This document shows, one piece after another, positions 1 to 5,852 of a DNA stretch of 8,941 bases; the first letter of the stretch is position 1, and every line of letters starts with the position of its first letter. Source of the DNA: an uncultured Eubacteriales bacterium. Its GTDB lineage: Bacteria; Bacillota; Clostridia; Oscillospirales; Oscillospiraceae. The notes beneath the pieces were generated by a model. That model did no database searches, was not told the DNA's origin, and was given only the letters and a program-made list of their open reading frames with translations. Made by a program: the position numbers and the translations under genes. Location of the stretch: assembly GCA_902475515.1 (NCBI GenBank), contig CABSAB010000039.1:1-8941 (forward strand), read 5' to 3'.

Positions 1-969
1 GGCCTTGTCTTCCATGCCGAATACCTTGGCGATGGACTTCTGGGAGTATTCCCCCAGGGGCGTGAACAGGTCCTTCCCCTCCACCGTCAGGCCGATGGCT
101 TTACAGTGCCGTTCAATGACCCCGTCCAGCTCCTCCACCACCACCAGACGGTCCACCTTGGCGGCGAAGTCCCGCAGCAGCTTCGTGGGCAGGGGGTTGA
201 TCATCCCCAGCTTCAAAACGCTGACGCTGTCGCCAAAGATCTCCTTCACATACTGGTAGCAGGTGCCCGAGGTGATGATGCCCAGCTTGGTGCCGCCCAT
301 CTCCACCCGGTTAAAGGGACAGTTTTCCGCTGCTTCCGCCAGCTTTTTCGTCCGCGCCTCCACGATGGGGTGCCGGGCAATGGCGTAGGCGGGCATCATG
401 ATGTACTTGGCCGCGTCCTTTTCATAGGGCTTCTGGGGCACGTCCTTCCGGGCCCCGGTCTCCACAATGCTCTGGGAATGGGCAATGCGGGTGCACATCC
501 GCAGCAGCACGGGGGTGTCATATTCCTCCGAGAGTTCAAAGGCCGCTTTGGCAAAGTCCAGTGCCTCCTGGGAGGAAGCGGGTTCCAGCATGGGCACCTT
601 CGCAGCAATGGCATAGTGCCGGGAATCCTGCTCGTTCTGAGAGGAGTGCATTCCCGGATCGTCCGCCACGCATACCACAATGCCCGCCCGGACGCCCGTA
701 TAGGACAGGGTAAACAGCGGGTCCGCCGCCACATTCAGCCCCACATGCTTCATGGCACAGCAGCTGCGGATGCCGCCCAGGGACGCGCCGAAGACCGTCT
801 CCATGGCCACCTTCTCATTGGGGGCCCACTCCGCATAAATTTCGGGATATTTGGCCGCTTCCTCAGTGATCTCCGTGGAGGGGGTGCCGGGATAGCTGGA
901 GATCAGGCCGCATCCCGCCTCATAGAGGCCCCGGGCCACAGCGGCGTTGCCGATATATAGCTCTTTCAC
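1..969 (-). CDS. iorA: Indolepyruvate:ferredoxin oxidoreductase alpha subunit, N-terminal part (partial)
   Basis: The frame is open from a GTG at 969-967 to the window's left edge (323 codons; the family is about 590). The enzyme is a thiamine-diphosphate, iron-sulfur protein. It oxidatively decarboxylates aryl pyruvates from aromatic amino acid breakdown to aryl-acetyl-CoA and passes electrons to ferredoxin in the cytoplasm. The N-terminus reads VKELYIGNAAVARGLYEAG and then SSYPGTPSTEITEEA, the family's hallmark pyruvate-oxidoreductase-type start. It continues with EWAPNEKVAMETVFGAS, a CAMKHVGLNVAADP stretch, DDPGMHSSQNEQDSRHYA, and in the later part LGIITSGTCYQYV and MINPLPTK. The C-terminal TPP-binding and ferredoxin-like cluster region lies outside the window. 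GTG is chosen because the upstream ATG at 980-978 meets a stop after four codons, and because the family motif begins right after the GTG. An AGGA lies about 10 bases upstream. The partner iorB would be expected further left (inference). Confidence 0.93.
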   Translation of the reverse strand, partial: MKELYIGNAAVARGLYEAGCGLISSYPGTPSTEITEEAAKYPEIYAEWAPNEKVAMETVFGASLGGIRSCCAMKHVGLNVAADPLFTLSYTGVRAGIVVCVADDPGMHSSQNEQDSRHYAIAAKVPMLEPASSQEALDFAKAAFELSEEYDTPVLLRMCTRIAHSQSIVETGARKDVPQKPYEKDAAKYIMMPAYAIARHPIVEARTKKLAEAAENCPFNRVEMGGTKLGIITSGTCYQYVKEIFGDSVSVLKLGMINPLPTKLLRDFAAKVDRLVVVEELDGVIERHCKAIGLTVEGKDLFTPLGEYSQKSIAKVFGMEDKA

Positions 970-998
970 TGATGTATCATCCTTTCCCCGAAGCTCAT
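966..998 (-). CDS. Possible 10-residue leader peptide overlapping iorA start
   Basis: On the minus strand an ATG at 998-996 is preceded by a strong Shine-Dalgarno GGAGG (1007-1003), with a rather tight 4-base gap. It opens a frame reading MSFGERMIHQ and ending in TGA at 968-966. That stop overlaps the GTG start of iorA by two bases, the usual geometry for translational coupling. The GGAGG is stronger than the AGGA just before the iorA GTG, so ribosomes may load here and reinitiate at iorA. No homologue is recognised and the peptide has no run of aromatic codons that would suggest attenuation. It could also be chance. Confidence 0.35.
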   Translation of the reverse strand: MSFGERMIHQ

Positions 999-1028
999 TT
1001 TTCCTCCGGGCAAACTTTTCTAGGTTAA

Positions 1029-1057
1029 AGTATACTGAATTTTTTGCGGAAAAGCAA
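1029..1057 (-). promoter_or_regulatory. Probable sigma-A promoter of iorA
   Basis: Read on the minus strand, TTGCTT (1057-1052) and TATACT (1034-1029) are separated by 17 bases. This gives a start point near 1022 and a short leader of about 50 bases before iorA. The -10 is good; the -35 keeps only TTG. It is back-to-back with the promoter of the B12 operon, the two -35 boxes being about 37 bases apart. Confidence 0.5.
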
Positions 1058-1094
1058 CCGTTTCCGGCAAAATGGGCGGTTTTGGCTCCGGGGC

Positions 1095-1123
1095 TTGCGG
1101 GGCCGCCGCTTTTCGATTATAAT
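1095..1123 (+). promoter_or_regulatory. Promoter of the cobalamin riboswitch operon
   Basis: TTGCGG (1095-1100) and a perfect TATAAT (1118-1123) are spaced by 17 bases. The predicted start at about 1129-1131 coincides with the 5' base of riboswitch helix P1, so the RNA would begin almost directly with the aptamer. Confidence 0.7.
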
Positions 1124-1128
1124 ACCAC

Positions 1129-1291
1129 CGGACAGAAGGTGCCCCATCTTTCGGGGAGAATAGACAAGCCGGGTGAAATTCCCGCACAGTCCCGCTGCCG
1201 TGTTGGCAAGAGCGCGCAAATGGATGTCACTGGGAAACTGGGAAGGCTGCGTGTCTCGATGAACCTCAGTCGGAAGACCTGCCTGTGTCCG
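1129..1291 (+). ncRNA. Cobalamin (B12) riboswitch aptamer
   Basis: The conserved blocks of the cobalamin aptamer occur in order. GAAGGTGCC is at 1135-1143. A block containing AAGCCGGGTGAAATTCCCGC, then ACAGTCCCGC, covers about 1166-1195. CACTGGGAAACTGGGAAGG is at 1228-1246. The B12 box, AGTCGGAAGACCTGCC, is at 1268-1283. Outer helix P1 closes perfectly between CGGACA (1129-1134) and TGTCCG (1286-1291). The element senses adenosyl- or another cobalamin and normally lowers expression of uptake or synthesis genes when B12 is plentiful. The genes behind it, a DUF4430 protein and an ECF S component, fit B12 uptake. Which cobalamin form it prefers cannot be read safely from the sequence. Confidence 0.95.
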
Positions 1292-1300
1292 TGCGTCAGC

Positions 1301-1341
1301 TTGCGATGGCGCAAAAAATCTCACCTACGATGAATAGGAGG
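1301..1341 (+). promoter_or_regulatory. Riboswitch expression platform, probably translational
   Basis: A hairpin TTGCG/CGCAA (1301-1305 with 1310-1314) sits just after the aptamer. Its loop region ATGGC (1306-1310) is complementary, with one G-U pair, to GCCGT (1197-1201) in the aptamer's L5 region, so an L5-L13 type kissing contact is possible. A second weak hairpin pairs TCaCCTA (1321-1327) with TAGGaGG (1335-1341) across one mismatch and covers the Shine-Dalgarno. No U-tract follows any stem before the ATG at 1350, so transcription termination is unlikely and translational control is preferred (inference). Confidence 0.5.
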
Positions 1342-1349
1342 AAATTTTT

Positions 1350-1748
1350 ATGAAAAAACAGACAAAGATCATCCTGGGGGTCGTAGCTCTGGTGGCGGTG
1401 GTGGCGGTCCTTTTGGGCGTCTACTTCGGCACCCGGCCCGACGTGCAGGAAGGGGCCAAGGCCCTGACCATCACCGTAGTCCACGGCGACGGCTCTGAAA
1501 AAGACTTCGACATCCATACCGATGCGGAATACCTGGAGGGCGCTCTGCTGGAAAACGAGATCGTGGAGGACAACCAGACCGAGTTCGGCCTGTACATTCT
1601 CACCGCCGACGGCGAGACCGCCGATGAGGCCAATCAGGAGTGGTGGTGCATCACCAAGGGCGGCGAGCTGCTCATGACCGGCGCCGGAGAGACCCCCATC
1701 GCCGACGGGGAAACCTACGAGCTGACCTTCACCGTGGGCTATGACTAA
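1350..1748 (+). CDS. Membrane-anchored DUF4430 (transcobalamin-like) protein, riboswitch-controlled
   Basis: This 132-residue protein has one N-terminal hydrophobic segment (about residues 8-27) after a KK-Q-K start, so it is probably an uncleaved anchor with the rest outside the cell. There is no lipobox cysteine. Residues 37-132 form one small beta-rich domain of DUF4430 type, related to the C-terminal domain of transcobalamin. The sequence shows an ITVVHGDGSEKDF beginning, EWW at 97-99, and an ending PIADGETYELTFTVGYD typical of the family. Position behind a B12 riboswitch and directly before an ECF S component (3-base gap) suggests it captures cobalamin or a corrinoid and passes it to the transporter (inference; no binding residue is established). 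The start is fixed by AGGAGG at 1336-1341, 8 bases upstream. The domain is acidic, with few lysines outside the N-terminus. Confidence 0.85.
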   Translation: MKKQTKIILGVVALVAVVAVLLGVYFGTRPDVQEGAKALTITVVHGDGSEKDFDIHTDAEYLEGALLENEIVEDNQTEFGLYILTADGETADEANQEWWCITKGGELLMTGAGETPIADGETYELTFTVGYD

Positions 1749-1751
1749 GCT

Positions 1752-2264
1752 GTGAAGCATCAGAGGATCCTGGAACTCACCGTCCTGGCCCTGCTGGGCA
1801 CGTTGATGTTCGGCGCGAAAGTCGCCATGGCAGGGCTTCCCAACATCGAGCCGGTGTCTCTTTTGGTGCTGGTCTATACGGCGGTATTCGGACGCAAGGC
1901 CTTATACCCCATCTATACCTATGCACTGCTGGAGCTTTTGATGTTCGGCCTGGGCCTGTGGAATCTCAACTACCTGTATATTTGGCTGATTTTATATCTG
2001 CTGTGCCGCGTTTTTTCCCGGCTGGAATCTCCCTGGGGCTGGGCCATTTTATCCGGCGCCTTTGGGCTGGGCTTCGGTCTCCTGTGCACCCCGGTGTACT
2101 GTTTGACCGGCGGCTTCTACTTCGGCCTTTCCTGGTGGATCTCCGGGATACCCTTTGACGTGCTGCACTGCGCGGGGAATTTCTGCCTGGCCCTGGTGCT
2201 GTACCGCCCTCTGACCCGGGGACTTTCCGCCCTGAAAGCGCACTATCTTCCTCAGAGCACTTGA
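1752..2264 (+). CDS. ECF transporter S component, probably for cobalamin/corrinoid
   Basis: This is a 170-residue integral membrane protein with about six hydrophobic segments (roughly 8-26, 33-47, 50-70, 72-88, 97-118, 134-153), the size and layout of an energy-coupling-factor S component. The first segment carries small residues (GAKVAMAG) of the kind that contact the EcfT scaffold. NIEPVSLLVLVYTAVFG and the WNLNYLYIW stretch are typical of this S-component group. Substrate is not readable from sequence alone; the B12 riboswitch and the DUF4430 partner point to cobalamin or a precursor, as for the functionally analogous CbrT (inference). No EcfA, EcfA' or EcfT gene is adjacent, so it would share a module encoded elsewhere (group II ECF). 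The start is GTG, 3 bases after the preceding stop with only a weak Shine-Dalgarno, so translational coupling is likely. Confidence 0.85.
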   Translation: MKHQRILELTVLALLGTLMFGAKVAMAGLPNIEPVSLLVLVYTAVFGRKALYPIYTYALLELLMFGLGLWNLNYLYIWLILYLLCRVFSRLESPWGWAILSGAFGLGFGLLCTPVYCLTGGFYFGLSWWISGIPFDVLHCAGNFCLALVLYRPLTRGLSALKAHYLPQST

Positions 2265-2289
2265 CATTCGCCGGAGGATACGGTATGAT
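2261..2289 (+). promoter_or_regulatory. Near-consensus promoter of marR-degV
   Basis: A perfect TTGACA (2261-2266) and TATGAT (2284-2289) are 17 bases apart. The -35 overlaps the TGA stop of the S-component gene. The start point would be about 2296, leaving a leader of about 45 bases before the MarR gene. Confidence 0.8.
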
Positions 2290-2301
2290 AAAGGCCATAT
2301 A

Positions 2302-2316
2302 GTTCATTTTTTGAAC
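2302..2316 (+). promoter_or_regulatory. Palindrome, candidate MarR operator
   Basis: GTTCA and TGAAC flank five T bases, making a perfect 5-bp inverted repeat of 15 bases total. It lies a few bases after the predicted transcription start, where a bound autorepressor would block the promoter. MarR proteins commonly bind such short palindromes beside their own gene. Whether this one does is inference. Confidence 0.45.
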
Positions 2317-2340
2317 GTTTTAAGAATTGAGGCGAATCCC

Positions 2341-2814
2341 ATGGACCCTGCAATCACCACCTCCGGCGAGGCTCTGCTGCGGGCCTGGCTGGGGCTTACG
2401 GCGGCTGTCTGCAACCGGCGGATGGTCACAGGCCTGACCTTTAACGAGGCAGTCGTGTGCAATCATCTGCTCCATCAGCAGGCTTCTGATCCCGCATCTC
2501 CGCTTACTGCCACAGACCTGTGCGAAAAGACCAGTCTGCTGAAAAGCCAAATGAACAGCGTGCTCTCCTCCCTGGAAGCCCAGGGCTACCTGAAACGGCA
2601 GCGCAGCCAGGGCGACCGGCGGCAGGTGTTCTTGACCCTGACCGAAGATGGCGCCGAGGCCTATCAGCAGGCCCACCGGCAGGCTTCGGCCCTACTGGGC
2701 GAGCTGGTCAGCCAGATCGGCGTGGAGACGGCGGATATGCTGACGGAGCAATTTGAGCATATCATCGCCGCCATCCAGGGCATTCAGGAACGGCATCAGA
2801 AGGAGGGCCTATGA
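2341..2814 (+). CDS. MarR-family winged-helix transcriptional regulator
   Basis: The 157-residue protein has the MarR layout: N-terminal dimerisation helices (about 8-48), a winged helix-turn-helix (about 54-104), and C-terminal dimerisation helices (107-152). The recognition helix region is TSLLKSQMNSVLSSLEAQG and the wing is RSQGDRRQVFLTLTEDG, including the usual D-x-R wing pair. It is a cytoplasmic DNA-binding dimer and usually a ligand-relieved repressor. A TTG at 2311 would add ten residues, but GAGG at 2329-2332 sits 8 bases before the ATG at 2341, so the ATG is preferred. The gene overlaps degV by four bases (ATGA), so both come from one message. A role in sensing a lipid-related ligand, by analogy with FabT, is a guess from the DegV neighbour. 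Confidence 0.88.
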   Translation: MDPAITTSGEALLRAWLGLTAAVCNRRMVTGLTFNEAVVCNHLLHQQASDPASPLTATDLCEKTSLLKSQMNSVLSSLEAQGYLKRQRSQGDRRQVFLTLTEDGAEAYQQAHRQASALLGELVSQIGVETADMLTEQFEHIIAAIQGIQERHQKEGL

Positions 2815-3659
2815 GCATTCGTATTTTCACCGACTCCGCCGCAGACCTGGAGCCGGAGGAATTTGCGGCCTACGGCATCGAGCTGATCCCCCTGAGTATC
2901 ACCGTGGACCAGCGGATCTATCAGGCCGATCTGAAATTCAACAAGGCGGACTTCTTCCGGATGCTGGAGCAGTCGCCCATCTTTCCAACCACCTCCCAGC
3001 CGGCCCCGGCGGACTTTGAGACCGCGTTTGAGGCGGCCCGGGAAGCCGGAGACGAGATCGTGTATATTTCCATTTCCTCCGCCCTCAGCGGCACCTTTCA
3101 GTGCGCCAGCGTGGTGAAGGCCATGGGGAAATTTGAAAATGTCCATCTTGTGGACAGCCTGACGGCGACCCTGGGGCAGAAGCTCCTGGTTTTGCATGCC
3201 GCCCGGCTCCGGGACCGGGGCTTCTGTGCGGCGGAGATCGCGGGGCGGCTGGATGGGCTCAAAAGCCGCGTCCGCATCTTCGCGGGCCTGGACACCCTGG
3301 AGTATCTCCAGAAGGGCGGACGGCTCAGCAAAGCCGCGGCAGGCCTGGGCACCCTTGCCCGGATCAAGCCCGTGGTCACCGTCTCCCAGGCAGGCACCGT
3401 GCAGGTGGCGGGAAAGGCCCTGGGGAAGTCCAAAGCCATGACCCAGGTGGCGGCTATGCTGGCGGAGAATCCGCCGGACACGCAATTCCCCATCTACGGC
3501 GCCTACTGCTGCCGGCAGGAGAACCTCATCGAGCTGCGGGAGAAGATCGCCAAAAACGGCGTAGCGATTCCCGACGAGATGTGCTTTAACATCGGCCCGG
3601 TGATCGGGGCCCATATCGGCCCCGGGGCCTATGGGGTCGTGTATATGGCGAAAGGATAA
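2811..3659 (+). CDS. DegV family protein, FakB-like fatty-acid-binding
   Basis: The full length, 282 residues, is standard for DegV. Family features in order: FTDSAADLEPEE at residues 6-17, with the invariant D8-S9; FPTTSQPAP at 58-66, holding the Thr/Ser that contact the fatty-acid carboxylate; ISSALSGT at 88-95; LEYLQKGGRLS at 163-173; and IGPVIGAHIGPGAYGVVY near the C-terminus. DegV/FakB proteins hold one fatty acid in a deep pocket and present it to the kinase FakA, which makes acyl-phosphate for membrane lipid synthesis. No FakA gene is in the window. The start is fixed by GGAGG about 7 bases upstream and by the ATGA overlap with the regulator gene. The biological ligand is not shown by the sequence. 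Confidence 0.92.
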   Translation: MSIRIFTDSAADLEPEEFAAYGIELIPLSITVDQRIYQADLKFNKADFFRMLEQSPIFPTTSQPAPADFETAFEAAREAGDEIVYISISSALSGTFQCASVVKAMGKFENVHLVDSLTATLGQKLLVLHAARLRDRGFCAAEIAGRLDGLKSRVRIFAGLDTLEYLQKGGRLSKAAAGLGTLARIKPVVTVSQAGTVQVAGKALGKSKAMTQVAAMLAENPPDTQFPIYGAYCCRQENLIELREKIAKNGVAIPDEMCFNIGPVIGAHIGPGAYGVVYMAKG

Positions 3660-3663
3660 CAAG

Positions 3664-3695
3664 AAACCCGGAGAACAGAAGTCCTCCGGGTTTTT
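3664..3695. terminator. Rho-independent terminator between convergent degV and thrS
   Basis: A 10-bp stem AAACCCGGAG/CTCCGGGTTT (3664-3673 with 3684-3693) with a 10-base loop runs into a T5 tract on the plus strand, five bases after the degV stop. On the minus strand the A-rich flank gives TTTCTT after the stem, so it may also end thrS transcripts, whose stop is at 3709. Confidence 0.9.
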
Positions 3696-3708
3696 CCTAT
3701 GGTGTAAT

Positions 3709-5472
3709 TCAGCTGCGCTCCCTGGTCTCCTTCTGCACCTTGGCGATGAACTCCGGGAGGCTCATGGACGTGCTCTCGCCGGTATCGCGGCTGCGGAACG
3801 TCACATTCCCGGCCTCCACCTCCTGGGCGCCCAGGATCAGCATATACGGCACCCGCTCCACCTGCTGGGCCTCGCGGATCTTGTAGCCGATCTTCTCGCC
3901 CCGCTCGTCCAGCTCCGTGCGGATGCCCGTGGCCCGGATGGCCTCATAGACAGACCTTGCGTAGTCCATGCTCTTATCGGACACGGGCAGCACCTTCACC
4001 TGGGTGGGAGCCAGCCACACGGGGAACTTGCCCGCATAGTGCTCCGTCAGGATGCCGATGAACCGCTCGATGGAACCGAAGCACACCCGGTGGATCATAA
4101 TGGGTCTCTGCTTCTCGCCGTGTTCGTCCACATACTCCAGGTTGAAGTTCAGGGGCATCTGGAAATCCAGCTGGATGGTGCCGCACTGCCAGGTTCTTCC
4201 CAGGCTGTCCCGCAGGTGGAAGTCGATCTTCGGGCCGTAGAAGGCGCCGTCGCCCTCATTGATGATATAGTCAAGGCCCAGGCTCTCCAGCGCGTCCTTC
4301 AGGCCGTTTGTGGCGGCCTCCCAATCCTCGTCGGAGCCCATGGAATCCTCCGGGCGGGTGGAAAGCTCCATGAAATACTCAAAGCCAAACTTGGTGTACA
4401 CCTCGTTAATGAGCCGCACCACGCCCTTGATCTCGTCGGCGATCTGGTCCGGCCGCATGAAGATGTGGGCGTCGTCCTGGGTAAAGCACCGGACCCGGAA
4501 CAGGCCATGGAGGGCCCCCCGCAGCTCGTGGCGGTGGACAACGCCCAGTTCCCCTACTCTCAGGGGCAGCTCCCGGTAGCTGTGGGGCTGACTGCGGTAG
4601 ACCATCACGCCGCCGGGACAGTTCATGGGCTTGATGCAGTAGTCCTCCCCGTCGATCTGGGTGGCGTACATGTTGTCCTTGTAGTGATCCCAATGGCCAG
4701 AGGTCTCCCACAGGTGCCGGTTCATGATCATGGGGGTGGAAACCTCCACATAGTTCTCCCGGTAGTGGATCTCCCGCCAGTAGTCGATCAGCGCGTTTTT
4801 CAGTGCCATGCCCTTGGGCAGGAAGAACGGGAAGCCCGGCCCCTCGTCGCAGAGCATAAACAGCTGCATCTCTTTTCCCAGCCGCCGGTGATCCCGCTTT
4901 TCGGCCTCCTCCAGGAGCTTGAGATATTCGTCCAGCTCGGTCTGGTTCCGGAACGCAATACCGTTGATGCGTGTAAGCATCTTGTTATCCTTATCGTTCT
5001 TCCAGTAGGCCCCGGACTGCTGGGTGATCTTGAAGGCCTTGAGGGTCTTGGTATAGGTCAGGTGGGGGCCGACGCACATGTCGATATAGTCTCCCTGCTG
5101 ATAGAAGGTGATGGTGGCGTCCTCGGGAAGATCCCCGATGTGCTCCACTTTGTAGACCTCGCCCCGGTCCTCCATGAGCTTGATGGCCTCCTCCCGGGGC
5201 AGGGCGTATGCCTTGATGGGCAGGTTCTCCTTGCAGATCTTCTTCATCTCAGCTTCAATGGCCGCAAGGTCCTCGTCGGTGAGCTTTTCCTCGCCCAGGT
5301 CCACATCGTAGTAGAAGCCCCGCTCGGTGGCAGGTCCGTAGGCAAATTTCGCCTGGGGATGCAGGCGCAAAATCGCCTGAGCCATGATGTGAGCGGCCGT
5401 GTGGCGGATCACATGGAGTTCTTCCTCCTTTTCGATCTCGCCCACATGGCCGTCGTTGTAGATGACTTTCAT
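3709..5472 (-). CDS. thrS: Threonyl-tRNA synthetase lacking the TGS domain
   Basis: ThrRS charges tRNA-Thr with threonine in the cytoplasm. The protein is 587 residues, about 50-60 short of the common form: the N-terminal TGS domain is absent apart from a stub of about 20 residues. The editing domain is intact, with HTAAH (H24, H28) and CVGPH (C133, H137). The class II core shows the zinc ligands C285 (MNCPGG), H336 (TQDDAH) and H461 (IMIHRV), motif 2 around R314-E316 to the RVRCFTQDDAHIF stretch, and motif 3 GSIERFIGIL with R470. The C-terminal anticodon-binding domain starts near residue 485 (WLAPTQVKVLPVSD). A start ten codons upstream (5502) is possible, but AAGGAG (5487-5482) and GAGG lie just before the ATG at 5472, so that start is chosen. 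Expression is set by the T-box leader upstream. C329 replaces the glycine usual before FTQDDAH. Confidence 0.96.
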   Translation of the reverse strand: MKVIYNDGHVGEIEKEEELHVIRHTAAHIMAQAILRLHPQAKFAYGPATERGFYYDVDLGEEKLTDEDLAAIEAEMKKICKENLPIKAYALPREEAIKLMEDRGEVYKVEHIGDLPEDATITFYQQGDYIDMCVGPHLTYTKTLKAFKITQQSGAYWKNDKDNKMLTRINGIAFRNQTELDEYLKLLEEAEKRDHRRLGKEMQLFMLCDEGPGFPFFLPKGMALKNALIDYWREIHYRENYVEVSTPMIMNRHLWETSGHWDHYKDNMYATQIDGEDYCIKPMNCPGGVMVYRSQPHSYRELPLRVGELGVVHRHELRGALHGLFRVRCFTQDDAHIFMRPDQIADEIKGVVRLINEVYTKFGFEYFMELSTRPEDSMGSDEDWEAATNGLKDALESLGLDYIINEGDGAFYGPKIDFHLRDSLGRTWQCGTIQLDFQMPLNFNLEYVDEHGEKQRPIMIHRVCFGSIERFIGILTEHYAGKFPVWLAPTQVKVLPVSDKSMDYARSVYEAIRATGIRTELDERGEKIGYKIREAQQVERVPYMLILGAQEVEAGNVTFRSRDTGESTSMSLPEFIAKVQKETRERS

Positions 5473-5500
5473 TGCGTTCCTCTCCTTTATTTCGTCGTAC

Positions 5501-5544
5501 AAAACATAAAACCCCTATGAACTGCCTGTTGCAGCTCATAAGGG
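5501..5544 (-). terminator. T-box regulatory terminator
   Basis: A 14-bp stem, with two G-U pairs, forms between CCCTTATGAGCTGC (5544-5531) and GCAGTTCATAGGGG (5525-5512) around a 5-base loop. It is followed on the minus strand by TTTTATGTTTT. It is mutually exclusive with the antiterminator because both use the CCTTATG strand. Confidence 0.92.
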
Positions 5545-5740
5545 TGCAGTGCACGGTTCCACCTTATGGTTTCACTCTTGGCCCTTTAACGCAGGGATTG
5601 CGGCCGGGTTTCAAATATCCCCCCGGCGGCTCCGGACTGGTGTTCCCAGGCTCCCTTCATAAGGCGCTTGCAGCATCTGCGCCTCTCTCTGAAATCCGAA
5701 AGCAAGGTACTGGTTCCGTCATTGCCATGTTCTGTATTAT
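5503..5740 (-). ncRNA. T-box leader (tRNA-Thr sensing) of thrS
   Basis: The minus-strand leader contains the T-box sequence AAGGTGGAACCGTGC (5565-5551). Upstream, stem I shows the AGTA of the specifier-loop S-turn (within GGAACCAGTACC, about 5719-5708) facing GGGAACACCAGTCCG. There ACC (5641-5639) is a threonine codon placed as the specifier, and CGGA pairs with TCCG below it. The antiterminator pairs CATAAGG (5569-5563) with CCTTATG (5543-5537). This competes with the downstream terminator, which shares the CCTTATG strand. Uncharged tRNA-Thr pairs with the specifier and T-box and permits thrS transcription. The specifier assignment was read by eye and is less certain than the T-box itself. 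Confidence 0.93.
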
Positions 5741-5746
5741 GTAGGC

Positions 5747-5775
5747 ATTGTAACGCTCCCGCGGAATTTTGTCAA
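5747..5775 (-). promoter_or_regulatory. Promoter of the thrS leader
   Basis: On the minus strand a perfect TTGACA (5775-5770) and TACAAT (5752-5747) are exactly 17 bases apart. Transcription would start near 5740, giving a leader of about 268 bases that holds the whole T-box element. Confidence 0.88.
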
Positions 5776-5790
5776 TAGGAAAATTCGCCG

Positions 5791-5819
5791 TTGTTTTCCC
5801 GGCCGGTGTCGTGTAATAT
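5791..5819 (+). promoter_or_regulatory. Possible promoter of the radical SAM gene
   Basis: TTGTTT (5791-5796) and TAATAT (5814-5819) with a 17-base spacer face right, divergent from the thrS promoter. The match is moderate (3 of 6 and 4 of 6 bases). The spacing and the position about 35 bases before the start codon support it. Confidence 0.4.
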
Positions 5820-5852
5820 TAGCATATAGCATTCTACAGGGAGGTGCGTTTC

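Noticed and set aside
106..960. Plus-strand open frame of 284 codons at the left edge
   Set aside because: It is the shadow of iorA, whose minus-strand translation shows the family motifs throughout.
1301..1314. TTGCG/CGCAA hairpin as an intrinsic terminator of the B12 riboswitch
   Set aside because: It is followed by A residues rather than T residues and is only 5 bp, so it does not fit an intrinsic terminator.
3631..5520. Long plus-strand open frame of 629 codons opposite thrS
   Set aside because: It is the antisense shadow of thrS, whose minus-strand product has all catalytic motifs. The plus frame has biased low-complexity composition and also covers part of the T-box leader.
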